In this document: one piece after another, positions 11,717-23,900 of the stretch
How positions within the stretch are numbered: the stretch's first letter is position 1
Layout: each line of letters begins with the position of its first letter
Source: Takifugu bimaculatus
Lineage: Eukaryota; Chordata; Actinopteri; Tetraodontiformes; Tetraodontidae
Assembly: GCA_004026145.2 (NCBI GenBank)
Contig: CP034975.1
Coordinates: 23,737,861-23,801,860 of the forward strand
Direction of reading: 5' to 3'
Length of the DNA: 64,000 nucleotides
The notes under the pieces: model-generated
The model's input: the letters and a program-made list of their open reading frames with translations, nothing else
What the model was told of the DNA's origin: nothing
Databases searched by the model: none
Translations under genes and position numbers: made by a program

Positions 11717-13350
11717 GTACATGTCATTAACAAATTAGAGCTGTCCAAGGATCACATTTCTTCAATCACCATCACAGGATAACTGAAACATTTATGATTA
11801 ATTGTGTTATATTCAAATATAGGTACGTCTGTTTGTATAAGAGAAAGCAAAATGTAACTTTAATTGAACTCCTCAGTTGCCATTATTTTCCTGGTCTCTT
11901 GTTTCAATATTGAGGTTCATTTTGATGTTTTCAGGATTGATGGCTCATGGCCAGAGTCGTCTGTCACTGTTAAAGATGGAAGACTTAAGTTCTTGACCAT
12001 GGATGCATCCCTGAATGGCCTTTACAAGTGTGAGGCTTCTAACGAATATGGCTCAAGGTACGGCCGCCTGTATGTCCACAATAAAGCAGGTGAGCTTTGG
12101 TTTACAGTCTTCAGCTTTTATTTCCACTGTGGCGTTTCCATTTATTCTGTGTTTGACATGAACACAGCGGAGAACTCACCCAGGCCCTGAAGCTCATAGA
12201 GCTTTAGACAGTCTTTTACCCAGAAACATGACAGGAACTTTAAACAACATGCACTATTCCTGCTAATCTAGTTGACCATATCTACACACACGTGAATATT
12301 CCCAGAATTGAATGTAATTATTGTAAACGTTGAGGTGGAAGTGACGTCCCTAAAGGGTGCAATACTGAAAAAAGCAACCTTTGGATTTTGTGTGATCATC
12401 CTGCATATCTGGTGACATGTTTCTAACTGGTAAAACCTCTTTCTGCCACAGATGTTCTGCTTTTTGAAAACTTGGTGAAATTCTGTGTCTGAGACATCTT
12501 TGCTGATTAAAAAGATTTCTGTTTCAATAATTCAGCTTCAATTAAAAAATGTATTGAAACACAGTTATTTTAGATTGATTAGTTGTCGCAACATGATGTT
12601 TTAAGCATCTGCATCAGCTGGTCCTCACAACCTTTTTTTGAAATTGTGACACGTATGGATTCATGCATAACTGTTCACCGAGCCTGGCACACAGATGCCC
12701 GGAGAATTAGAACCTCCCGGAAACACACTTCTACTGGGTATTAGCTTAAAGTGTCACCATTTTCTCTGACATTATAATGTCTTGAATCATGTCATCTACA
12801 GGTCATTGTACGGATTGTTGGATCTTGTTTGGCCTTTTAATTTCAATTATTGTTGTTGCGGGTGTGATCCGGTTCCTCTGCACATCTGGGAAACTTAACG
12901 GGTAAAATTTACAACAACACTACACAAGCTCAAGTAAATATAAGTATATATGATACAATCAAAGTAACATGTACATGTCTATGAAGCATACCATTACTCA
13001 GGCACTGGCAAGCAGTTCAAACAATGGCCAGCACTCCAAAGAGAACCACTAGAGAAGTTCCAGCAGGAATAGAAGCGGTATGAGTTATTTGTGTGTTTCA
13101 TGCTGTTTGTTTTGTCTCCATTTTGTGTATTTTTGATGTTCAAATTAATGAAACTTTGTCTTTAGGAATCTGCCTCCCTTTGAGATGAAGCTTGCAGTGA
13201 TTCCTCTGGTTTGGTTCACGTTTAACCCTTTTGCAGGTTTCAATAACCGTAGAATCTACAGCAGTTACATGTAGGTTACTGAAGGTCGAGAAGAAATTAG
13301 ACCTGAAAATAAACATAATTTTACATGAAGTACAAGGTACCGGTACCTAA

Positions 13351-14121
13351 GAAACCTGAAGTTAAGAGAAACCTCCATTAATTTATTTTGACATTAAGCA
13401 TTCCGTTAATCTGGAAAAATGGAAGTTCAACAATGTTCATTGTACAGTTGTTTTCCAATAGCTTTTACATTTAGGTTGTTTCAAAGGTCTTCATCAGCAG
13501 TTATTTCTTCATTCAAGACATGTTTCAAAAGATTTATGTTGTGGAAAAAACATTGTTTTTTAAACTTGGATTTCCTGTGCTTTTTTCTCTTTATGTTTGA
13601 CATTACCGGTATTTAGTTTTTCAAGCTTTTTACATTTTTTTTTAACTTCTATTTGTGTACTGTAATAATATTTGAGGCTTTGTTTATGCTGCACCCACGC
13701 TACCACCCACGCTACCATTTTAATGTTTTTTTAATGCTTTAATTCCGTTTTTACCTGTTCTACTTGATTCCTATGACTACTTATTTTGATGCTAGTTTGT
13801 TGCAGCTACTCATACGTGTACTATGATCATCATCACTATATGTACAAAAGCTTGACAAATACTCTTCTGCTGTTTTTGTTTTATCTGATATGCCAGCTGG
13901 TTGAAGGTCATTCTTCTTTTCTCACAAGTTTCATTAAATCCACTCTGAAAGGTTCACAAGTCAAATCAGGAGGATTTCCATTTGAGTTTATAAATTGCCT
14001 TTGTGAGAAAAATAGATTTCACTTCCTGAGTGCAGCTAGCAGGAAAGAAAGGATTATTTCTGGGTGTGGGAAATAGATCACACAAGGACAAGCATCATTT
14101 GTCCATTTGTTCCTATCCATA
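13351..14121 (+). other. 3' flank of N copy I
   Basis: AT-rich sequence shared with the 3' flanks of copies II and IV. It contains T-rich runs and short ORFs without domain content. A poly(A) signal just upstream (13308) suggests that the transcript ends near 13330-13350. No further exon is recognised. Confidence 0.45.
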
Positions 14122-14303
14122 TTAAGATTAAGATTAAGATGTACTTTATTCATCCCCGTAGGGAAATTGAATTGTAGTAGCAACCTATACAAAGTATAGA
14201 AACAGAATAAATAAATACAAATAAGATTAGAACATTATAAGCATATATACAGCATATATTATAAGCATATATATAATATATATAATGAATGAGTTTGTTA
14301 AGT

Positions 14304-14306
14304 ATG

Positions 14307-14399
<93 letters not shown>

Positions 14400-14429
14400 A
14401 TGTGTGTATATATATATATATACAGTATA
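14304..14429 (+). repeat. (TG)n/(TA)n compound microsatellite
   Basis: Alternating TG and TA dinucleotide runs lie between the Rex1-like 3' UTR and the inserted LINE. The reading frames through it (CVCVC, YIYIY) are artefacts. Confidence 0.95.
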
Positions 14430-14436
14430 TATAAAA

Positions 14437-16325
14437 CCCATAACCTGCCTCAGCACCACATGGAAGCTCCTATCAGGCATCATAGCAGCTAAGATCAGCA
14501 GGCACATGGATCGATACATGAGCAGAGCACAGAAAGGCATAGGGAACAACACCAGAGGTGCCAAGCACCAGCTACTGGTCGACAGGGCAATCGCCCAGTA
14601 CTGTAGGATGCGGCACACCAACCTGTGCACTGCCTGGATTGATTACAAGAAAGCCTATGACTCAATGCCACACACATGGATACTAGAGTGCCTAAAGCTG
14701 TATAACATCAACAGGACACTAAGAGAGTTCATCCAGAACTCCATGAAGCTGTGGAACACGACTCTGGAGGCCAACTCAAAGCCAATCGCGCAGGTGAGCA
14801 TCAGATGTGGCATATATCAAGGAGATGCTCTGTCCCACCTGCTGTTCTGCATAGGCCTAAACCCCCAGATCATCACCAAGAGTGGCTATGGGTACCAGTT
14901 CCGAAGTGGAACAACCGTCAGCCACCTCCTCTACATGGACGACATCAAGCTGTATGAAAGGTGATTGCAACTGATGGGGTTGAACTACCTGAAGGGAACA
15001 TCACAGAAGTGCAGGACGGCTACAAATACCTGGGGATCCCGCAGGCAAATGGTAACCATGATGAGGCAGCTAGGAGGTCAGCCACAGCCAAATACCTGCA
15101 GAGGTTAAGACAGGTGAAGTCAGCTGAATGGTAAGCACAAGATCCAGGCCATAAACACCTACGCCCTGCCAGTAATCAGATACCCTGCTGGCATAATACC
15201 CTGGCCACTGGAAGAGATACAAGCCACTGACATCAAGACACGGAAGCTCCTCACCATGCACAGAGGGTTTCACCCTAAGTCCAGTGTCCTGAGGCTGTAC
15301 ACAAAGCGAAAGTAAGGGGGCCGAGGACTAGTAAGTGTCCGAACTACTGTCCAGGAGGAAACAACAAGCCTCCAAGAATACATCAAGAAGATGGCCCCTA
15401 CTGACCTACTGCTGAGTGAATGCCTCAGGCAACAAAAGCCCACCAAGGAGGAGGAACCTGAGGGGCTATCATGGAAGGACAAGCCCATGCATGGAATGTA
15501 CCACTGGCAAATTGAGGAAATGGCTGATATCGAGAAAACATACCAGTGGCTGACAAAGGCCGGGCTGAAAGACAGCGCAGAGGCACTAATCATGGCTGCA
15601 CAAGAACAGGCCCTGAGCACCAGAGCAATAGAGGCCAGGGTCTACCATACCAGGGCCAACCTTAAGGGTCTACCATACCAGACAAGACCCCAGGTGCAGA
15701 CTGTGTGGAGATGCCCCTGAGACAGTCCAGCACATCACAGCAGGGTGCAAGATGCTGGCAGGCAAGGCATACATGGAGCGGCATAACCAGGTGGCTGGCA
15801 TAGTGTACAGGAACATCTGCAGTATGGGCTGGAGGTCCCAGGGACCAGGTGGGAGACACCCCCGAAAGTGGTGGAGAACGAGCAGGCCAAGATTCTGTGG
15901 GACTTCCAGATCCAGACTGACAAGATGGTGGTGGCCAACCAGCCTGACATAGTGGTGGTGGATAAACACCGAAGGACAGTGGTGGTGATAGATGTAGCAA
16001 TCCCAAGTAATAGCAACATCAGGAAGAAGGAACACGAGAAGCTGGAGAAGTACCAAGGGCTGAAGGAGGAGATGGAGAGAATGTGGGGCATGAAGGCAAC
16101 AGTGGTCCCAGTGGTGATCGGGACACTAGGGGCAGTAACACCCAACCTGAGTAGATGGCTCCAACAGATACCAGGAACCACACCAGAGATCTCTGTCCAG
16201 AAGAGCGCAGTCCTAGGAACAGCCAAGATCCTGCGCAGAACCCTCAGACTCCCAGGCCTCTGGTAGAGGACCCGAGTCTGAAGGAAGGAGGCACCGCCCA
16301 GGAGGGGGAGGAAGAGATTATTTTT
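14437..16325 (+). mobile_element. R2/R4-group (Dong/Rex6-like) LINE with restriction-like endonuclease, broken
   Basis: The RT block starts at PITCLSTTWKLLSGIIAAKI, has WIDYKKAYDSMPHTW, GIYQGDALS and the catalytic YMDD (LLYMDDIKLYE, about 14930-14963). After a frame break it continues with NTYALPVIRYPAGIIPW. The CCHC region lies near 15690-15780, where this copy carries a small duplication and frame break. It ends with a PD-(D/E)xK-like region, VANQPDIVVVDKHRRTVVVI then DVAIPS (about 15930-16010). This RT order with a C-terminal endonuclease is that of the R2/R4 early-branching LINE clades. The 5' part is missing compared with the copy at 51614. The element is inactive. Confidence 0.75.
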
Positions 16326-16720
16326 TTATATAATATATATACATATTATAAGCATATATAAATAAATATAGAATAAAATAGAAATAAAATTACAACATAA
16401 ACATTACACAAGTATTGTTATTGGCTGGGTTAGGATGAATTATAGGGTTTAATGGCGGATGGCAGGAATGACTTCCTGTCCCGTTCCTTAGAGCAGCGAG
16501 GCTGCAGGAGTCTGCTGCTGAAGCTGCTCCTCAGTTTGTCCACTGTGTTGTGGAGGGGGTGGGAGGGACTGTCCATGATTGTCCGCAGTTTCAACACCAT
16601 CCTGTCCCTCACCACCTCGTCTAAGTTTGCAAGTCTACAGCCAACAACAGACCCTGCCTTTTTATTGAGTTTGTTGAGTCTGTTGGCATCCTTTGCTTCA
16701 TGAGCCATTGAGCCATATAT

Positions 16721-19234
16721 GAGCCATTGTGAAATAATAAAGTTGTAATTTTCAAAATGTTGGATCATAATGTCAATATTAATGATCGTAAATTTATGGA
16801 CTTTGAAATCCTCAATGGAAAGAGAGACTTAAAACCAAAAGACAAAAAAAACACAAAATCCACCAGTGACATTTAGGAAGAAAACGTCAGTTGTTTAATT
16901 GTAGCTTCAGCACCAGAGAAAATTTCTATTCAAGACACTCTGGTAAAACCCTGCTGCTCTCACAAGAAGTCCATTGTGTATTTGCCTGCCTTCTCAGTAT
17001 AACACAGTTATCTATGGCATGTAAACCCTCTGGGAATGTAATGGGTGTAACCCGTGACTGAAAAAAAACCCCAGCTTAATCTGTTGCTGCCATTCCCCGT
17101 CTTCATGAAAGCGGCCTTTATTTCTGATTGCAGACTGGACTTTGGAAAACAAACATTTAGTCATGGTGACTGAAAAAGCAGGATGTTTGTGTGCCTTGTC
17201 AGTCGTTAAAGTTTTCTTTAGCGAAGAAAAACAATTCCAAACAAATCTGATTTCAAATACAGAGGATATGACTGTTGGTTAAAAATAACAGGGCAGGAAG
17301 CAGACAAGTAGCACAGACAGCGGCTGTGAAATATACATACATATTTGTTTTTAAAGAGAAGCGTAAATGATCATAGAATTATATTATATCCCCAGTCTGC
17401 AGAACAGCTTGTAGTGTGTACCCCGATACGTTAGGTAGCAGCAAGTAACTGCTGTAGCCATAACGTGAAAAAGAAGAAGGTACAAACACGTGACCTAGAG
17501 CTGGCAGCCGTGTTGGGGGCGGAGCCTTCGCTCATTTCTATGGAAGTTGCTGCGTGACGTGTCACTATGGCGACATGCTCCTTCTTGGATATTCATAGAT
17601 CAGTCTCTGTCCTTCTTGATGATGGATCGTGGGATCCGGCAGTAAAGTTTAGGTCATGACCTGACTAGAACTCAACTAGCTGACAATACCACTACATTCC
17701 TGTAGAGGGCAGTAAAGACCAAACAAATGCTATTGAGATGATTATCCTCTCCACAACAATCCTAATATTTAAAAAAAATAAATGAATCAAACACATAAAA
17801 GCTAAGTATGATAAAACTGTCTGTCTGCATGCTGTCTTCATACACTGGAGAAAAGATGCATTTCTTATTAGTGGGCACCTCTTGGTTTGTGCACCTTCTT
17901 GCTTCATCAGACATTGTAAATATTTGTACCTGTATGTACAAATGTATCCTCTGGGATTAATAAAGTTGATCAAAACAGTTACATCCCAGGTTCAGGCCTA
18001 AATACCAATTTAGGTTAATCTTGGCCCTGGAGTCACTGAGTGCAGGCACCAACTAGTTCTGGTTTCTAATAGATAGTGTATTCTGGACTGGGGGGGGGTT
18101 GGGAGGGGGAGAGACGGTGCTGACCATCACTCCAACATTCACCGGCCAGCCAGATTCTCTTGGCAAGGCAAGCAGAACAAAAATGAGCTTTTTGAGAGCG
18201 GTATATACACTCATTTGCCTGAAGGTGCCAGCAACTCTCTGGCTGTTGACCTCTCTAACAAGCTGTATGATTCCTCTTAACTGCCCCAGCTGAGGGCTGG
18301 GAGCTAGGATTGGTAAACTGCTGAGTGGGCTGGAAGAAGGGAGGATCTGTCAACAGTTTGCAGCAGAGGCACAGGAATGGGAAGGCTTCTCTCACCACTC
18401 TCTAAAAGGATTATCCAACCTTGTGGCTAAGGGAACCAAGTAGTGCAGGTCAACGGGCTCATCTCTGGCAGCTGCTCATCATGAAATGGATCAATCAACC
18501 TTTTGGAAAAAAACCTTCTTGTACTGCTGGATCATTCCACTTGGAGTCAGCAGCTGGGGCCCAAACATCCAGTGCATAATCATATATAGAGCAATTAGCT
18601 TGCAGTAGTTTCAGTAGCCGACTTGAAGCATTACTTTCATGTCTAGGGTGATCAAATCCTCCCAAAATTTGGCCTCAAAATCCTTCCCTCCTAAAGGCCC
18701 AAAAACCTTCACAACACAAGGATTCTGCTGAGTCTCTGTGAGTGCCAGCCGTGCTGGACTCTGATTTCACTGTAGCTGCAAAAACTTGATGAGTCTTGAT
18801 GAGAACGCTCATTTATTTGATCAGCCATCGGCACTAAGGAGGAGAACCAAGCCCAGCCAGGGAAAACCTGAGGGAGAGCTGAAGGAGGGCTCGAACACAC
18901 AAGGTATAGTCCACTTACTTACATTGAGGACATGATCAGCACGCTCAGATTTCTCCCACTGAGAAAACGCTAATGTCAGTGAACAGAACCACGTGTGGAC
19001 CAGAAGCCAGACTCAGACCTGTTCAGCTGTACTTTTTTATTGCTGCTTCAACAGAGGTGGAACTTTGGATCATTAAACTGATTCTATGTTACATGAACCC
19101 TTTAATGACAGCAATCTAAGTAAATTTCAATCAAAATACAGAAAAGCATAAATATTTAAGACAGAAAAGGAAAAACCACCGTTGTACTTGTAACTAGTAT
19201 TTAACCCCTCAAACGGCCGTTCTGTTCTGAAGGC
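16721..19234. other. Intergenic spacer repeated three times
   Basis: The spacer between N and the X tail exons is present in close parallel at 30405-33015 and 53755-56316. It has several ORFs of about 60 codons kept in all three copies (for example 18099-18293 + and 18709-18900 -), but no domain, signal peptide or splice structure that I recognise. The whole spacer is conserved between copies, so ORF retention is weak evidence. A poly(A) signal for the minus-strand X tail is at 19036-19041 (TTTATT). Confidence 0.45.
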
Positions 19235-19486
19235 CTATAGACCGTAGATTGAATTGAGCCTCTCCACGTAGCGACTCCTCTTCCTGTTCTCTGGCCAACT
19301 GGTTGTTCTCATCTGTGGTTCTGTGGTCACCTGCAGAGACAAGAGACATGACACTAAATGCACGTGCTTCCTGAGGGACAGAAGTAAAGCACTAAAGCTT
19401 CTAAAATATATGAATAACCACTGACCTCCCCTCCTGAACCAGGTTCAAACTGATCCTCTACTGGATTCTTTGACAACACGCGTTTT
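19235..19486 (-). pseudogene. Orphan last two exons of receptor X (copy 3)
   Basis: Exon 19486-19426 enters in phase 2 after CTCTTCAG and encodes KRVLSKNPVEDQFEPGSGGE. Exon 19330-19235 enters in phase 0 after CTCTGCAG and encodes VTTEPQMRTTSW, then ENRKRSRYVERLNSIYGL and a stop. The same pair ends X copies 2 and 4. No TM, V-set or signal exon exists for this copy: upstream on the minus strand the X intron breaks into inverted LINE sequence at about 20130, and then into the L2-like fragment at about 20336. It is a 3' remnant. Confidence 0.7.
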
Positions 19487-19969
19487 CTGAAGAGACAGAA
19501 AGTGACAATTCCATCTATTAGTGATACACTTAACTGCTGGACAGACAGTTGCAGAGTTTCCAGCTGATTCTACACTCACTTTTCACACATATGGACTCAA
19601 ATGCAACCATTTAATCAGCAAATCAAATCACAGGAAATCAGAGTAGAAAGTATTTCTCCATCATATTTTCCTTTTTTTTGCATGATAAATGAGTATCATA
19701 AAAACAAACTAGAAGAATTAATGTTGACCATCTAAACAGATGCAATGTTCGCGGTTAAACAAATACTCAATTTAACCGAGTATTTATGCACCTTTGGTTC
19801 CACACTCAGACTTAGACTTACAAGCTTCCTCTTTTAAAAAGTTTAATGTCACTAATTCTGTAGTTGCAGTTATTATCCTAGACAGACAAATGATCAAACT
19901 TAGGGGGTCGTCTAATTATTAGGTTAAAATCTAGGTTATGCTGCTATAGGCCGAGGCTGCCGGGGTCCA

Positions 19970-20128
19970 AAACATGATTAAAAAATTATATCATCCAAAA
20001 ATATAATCCAATAATTGCTGTGGAATTATGAGAGGACAAAAGTGACAATAGACATCAAATACCATCCAACTTCCAAAGAATAGTTTGATTTTCACAAAAA
20101 TTAACAGTTTTAATTGATATTACAACTC
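19970..20128 (-). repeat. Inverted piece of jockey/I-type LINE flank
   Basis: The sequence is the reverse complement of about 4230-4380 and parallels 34720-34870. It marks an inversion breakpoint within the X intron of copy 3: the flank changes at about 20130 to the X intron segment starting ACTCATTCTAAAGATGG. Confidence 0.55.
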
Positions 20129-20335
20129 ATTCTAAAGATGGAAAATATCAGCTTAAAAAACCCTTTCAGCTACTGAAATACACCCCTACAACAAGTATTG
20201 TGTACAACCACGGAACTCTGTGTTGTAGAACCAATTAATGATAAATAAATGTGTCCACACACCAAAATCAGTCGTCTGACCCAACTGAATCCGCCCTCAT
20301 GCACCAACGCTGCTGCTACACCGTCTTCATTTATC

Positions 20336-20756
20336 AACTCTTTAAGAAGCCTCCAGCTGATCCAAAATGCTGCAGGTAGAGTTCTGACAGGTATTGACAA
20401 AAGAGATCACAATTCCTGTACTGGTGTCTTCATTGGCTGCCCGTTAAATTTAGAATAATTTTTAAAACCCTTCCTCTGACCTATAAGGTCCTCAGAGGCC
20501 TAGCTCCATCCTACCTGGAGGAGCTAGTGATACCTTACCAGCCCAATAGACCGCTCCGCTCTCAGAATGCTGGTCTACTTGTGGTCCCCAGAGTTTCTAG
20601 GGGTAGAATGGGGGCCGAGCATTTAGCTACCAGGCCCCCCCCGCTATGGAACCAGCTCCCTGTCCAGGTACGGGAGGCTGACTCCATCGATACTTTTACA
20701 ATCAGACTTAAAACCATCCTCCTTTAAAAAGCTTAATGTCCCCACTGGGTCATGGC
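20336..20756 (+). mobile_element. L2-like LINE ORF2 C-terminal fragment
   Basis: Second copy of the 2838-3250 fragment, with the same junction after CACCGTCTTCATT. It contains LQLIQNAAGRVLTGIDKRDH, then in another frame GLLVVPRVSRGRMGAEHLAT and PPLWNQLPVQVREADSIDTF. It is degraded by stops and a frame change. Confidence 0.8.
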
Positions 20757-20806
20757 CTCCTCTCCTCTCCCCTCCTCTCCTCTCCTCTCCTCTCCCCTTC
20801 CCTCCC
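20757..20806 (+). repeat. Short (TCTCC)n tract
   Basis: Interrupted pentamers, clearly shorter than the paralogous tract at 3261-3400. An ATT-rich stretch follows to about 20848. Confidence 0.9.
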
Positions 20807-20839
20807 CTTATTATTATTAATATTATTATTACTATTATT

Positions 20840-20990
20840 ATTATTTCACTGCGTATCGAGCAGCACGTGAAGCTCTCCGTCTGTGATCATAGGAAGTGAC
20901 GCCACTCAGAAGAAGGCGTAACCTCCCCAACCCAAATGTACTGAAAAACATACACAAACCAAGAGAAGTTTCCTCCGTGGTCGGTTGATT
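20840..20990 (+). promoter_or_regulatory. Putative promoter of N copy II
   Basis: Same upstream block as in copies I and IV. The ETS-type GGAAGTG is kept (20892-20898), but the CRE palindrome reads TGACGCCA. A region between this block and the start codon is slightly shortened. The start of transcription is unknown. Confidence 0.4.
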
Positions 20991-23900
20991 ATGTGTTTTT
21001 ACCGCAACATCTTCATCATATTTGCGGTGGGCTTCCTGATGACCCTGGGTACGACTGTCGGAGGTATCAGCTTGTTATTTGCTATTGTGACTGTAGAAGC
21101 CATGAATGTAGGTCTACGATGTATTTTGGTAGAGATTAGGGGTTATTGTTTTGTGATGATCTAGATATAATTTGTTCTCATCGCGGGTAGCGGGTCACAT
21201 GGCGAGCTGGCGATATATGTGCACCCTCCCCGTTATCCCGAAAGGGGAAAAGCGGTTAAGAGGAGATTATTGTGACTCCAAACGCTTCTTCGTCATTGCT
21301 GAGTGAGAGAGCACTGCACCATCAACTCGAATGCAGAAACAAGAGACAGTTATATTTATTTCATTATTCCAGGTGAATTTATTACCTTCCTTCTTCCAAA
21401 CCACCTGCCAGACCACTGACATGTGAACCCACACCCACCCACCTCGCAAACAAACATATGTATCTGTTGCATTCTTTTCCCAGTTAGTCTGTGAATTTCT
21501 TTATTTTGGTCTAAATCATCGGTTCATAATGTTGCGGCGAGTCAGATGAAGTTTCATGTCTTTGTGTCAACCGATTATGGTGGAATAAGGAAAAACTGTT
21601 GGATTTAATTCATGAGACATTTTCCATTTCAGCCTGTGTGTTGCTGATTAAATCAGATTTGAATGAGACTTTTATCTCTATCTTTCAGCCCCGTCTGTGG
21701 TTGGAAGGGACGTATCGGTCATTCAAGGAGAAACAGGTGTCTTATTGTGCAGTGTTGTGGACACCAATGACGATGTGACTCAGATATCATGGGAGAAGTA
21801 TACTAGAGGTCACCCTCAGGATTCAGAATTCGTTACCATTACACCAGAATCTGGACTAAAAGTTATAAATGGAGGTGGTGACCGAGTCAAATTCATTGGA
21901 AACATTGATGATAAAAATGGATCTTTGGAGCTGTCCGGCATCACACTGATGGATGAAGGAATCTACACTTGTGCCTTCACTTTGTTCCCCAGTGGAACTC
22001 AGTACAAAACGATATCTCTAAATGTTGTTGGTATGTATATTTGTGTGTCTGAAGCCTCTCTCACATGTGCACTCCAGAGAATGTTTAGAGCTGTGTTTGC
22101 TTCAGCATCAGCTCCACCAGAAAATTCTGAAACTGAACCAACTAGCTACAATTCAATGTCAATTCAAGAGTCCCCTCTCAGTGATCATAATGGTGGGTGC
22201 ATGAACCAGAATACAATGTAGTAAACGATCATCTGGTGCACGACTTCAGGAATAGAGTGCATGTGTGAAAGGAGCCAGAGAGTGAAAGTCAGTCTCTGAA
22301 GTGACTTGTTTGACATCGGTGTGAACTGTAATCCTTCTAGTGCCTCCGGTTTCAAGCCTAGTTGACAATCATCCTGTTTTGGGTGATAAGGAGGTTTCCC
22401 TCGCTACCTGCACAGCTGCTGGTTCCAAACCACCTGCAACTGTGTCTTGGCTCTTTGGTAATTTACCAGGGAATCTCACAACTACTAGCAATGCTATTGT
22501 GCACCACAATGGAACAGTAACTACCGTTAGCTCGCTTGTTGGAGTCCCATCCAGAGAACTCGATCAGCAGTTGGTCCAGTGTGTCGTCACCAGTAAAGCC
22601 ACTAAAGACCAAATTCTACCCTTCACCATACGGATTTACTGTGAGTATTATTATTCCTCTAAACACCAATTTCTCACTCACACTCTTACCTCACATTGTG
22701 AAGATAGGAACAGTGTAGTAAAAGAACTGAACATGTTCTGTTTATTGTGTTAGATGCAGAGAAGCTTCCAGTTGTGGTAAAATAAATCTTCAAATCACTA
22801 TGAATAGACCTCTCTCCTTTTTAGAGATTAATGTCATTGTATCTGTGGATTATGGTGAATCAATATTCAAAAATATGGCAGATTCCACTCTGTTGTTTCA
22901 GAAATAGACCAAACAACATATTTGGATAAATACATGCACAAGAGCCTTAAAGCCCAACGAGCACAGGTCAGCCTTGAGACAGTACTTCAAGCTTGTTGTG
23001 CTTCAGAGACATTAAAACTTTGTGCAAATGACCATGTATTTACTAATGCATCCCTTTGTTTTTCTTTTCCTTGAACCTATTAAGTGGACCTGCATGTTCT
23101 TCTAGAGAAACTTCTGGGCGCCTTTGTGAAAAATTATTTAATGGCTTAAACAAGCGACTTCTTCATGTCTTGGTCCACGCCCAAGCACAGATGTTTAAAA
23201 ATGAATATGAGACCGTGTTGTAGTCCTGAGCCACATGTATATTACACTGTAAAGAGAACTAAGCTAAAGTCTGTGAAATCTTTTGAGTTTTTACCTTGTT
23301 CCCTGTCAAATTAGGGAACACAGTGAGCTGCAGTCCTGGCTGGCTTATTTTTATTATAAATGTAAAATATGTTTTAATTTATCTCTAACGCCTCCAACCG
23401 TTTCCTGTGGTTTCGCAACGCCAGTTAAAAAAGGAAACACATTTATCCGTCAGCTTTGTGTCCTTGAAACACCACGAAAGAAAAAAGTAACGTGTAGATA
23501 AGTAACGAACTCCAACAACCGTTTTATGCAGTGGCAGGTGCAGATAAACAACAGTTAAGGGAAAAAGGGCAGCTGCTCTCAACAGCGCCTGTGTTTGTAC
23601 AGTGAGTGATGAAGCAGATAACACGACCCGTATGTTCCCTTATCTGTGTGGGATGTTTTACACCCTAGCTCATGTGACGTCACTACACACATGTCACAGC
23701 TGAGTGGCAACATGGATTTACAGTATTATTAGTGCAATCACAGCATAAATGAAGTCTGAAGAGTTGGCAATGCATCAACACATTTATCCTTTGACTTTTC
23801 TACTACACTCACAATAAATAATAACACTTTTTATATGTCACTTTTTAAAAAGACAGAAGTTCTTCACACATCATAGTAATTAAGTAAATATAGCATAATT

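Larger units (their letters stand above)
4649..13350 (+). pseudogene. Nectin/PVR-like Ig receptor, copy I (frameshifted)
   Basis: The exons by splice sites and paralogy are: signal 4649-4721, V-set 5347-5689, C1-like 6000-6300, third Ig 7699-7792 and 11935-12089, TM 12802-12901, tail 13002-13077, last 13237-13350. Intron phases match copies II and IV. Family evidence is the V-set block VSQISWEK, DEGIYTCAFTLYPSG, the nectin-type second domain SLATCTAAGSKPPATVSW, and a third domain with DGRLKFL, NGLYKCEASNEYGS. Two +1 changes break the frame: one near 5660, where the V exon is 343 instead of 342 nt, and an extra G near 6189, where the second Ig exon is 301 instead of 300 nt. Copy I alone also keeps an alternative last exon at 13166-13274 (NLPPFEMKLAVIPLV... 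ending RRIYSSYM), with AATAAA at 13308. It is a pseudogene unless the frameshifts are assembly errors. The remaining exons are intact. Confidence 0.8.
14122..16720 (-). mobile_element. Rex1-like LINE 3' part, interrupted by another LINE
   Basis: On the minus strand, 16720-16430 encodes the C-terminal block typical of this group: KAGSVVGCRLANLDEV, RDRMVLKLRTIMDSPSHPLH, and ERDRKSFLPSAIKPYNSS. Its 3' end is at 14122-14180, where the minus strand reads CAATTTCCC...AATAAAGTACATC followed by a repeated TTAATC tail. An R2/R4-type LINE and a TG/TA microsatellite sit inside its 3' UTR. Copy II has the unoccupied site near 30405 (CCATATGAGCC). Copy IV has the same insertion with the same right junction. 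Confidence 0.75.

Noticed and set aside
14289..14630. ORFs with CVCVC and YIYIY runs on both strands
   Set aside because: They read through TG and TA dinucleotide repeats. Only the part after 14437 is genuine LINE reverse transcriptase.
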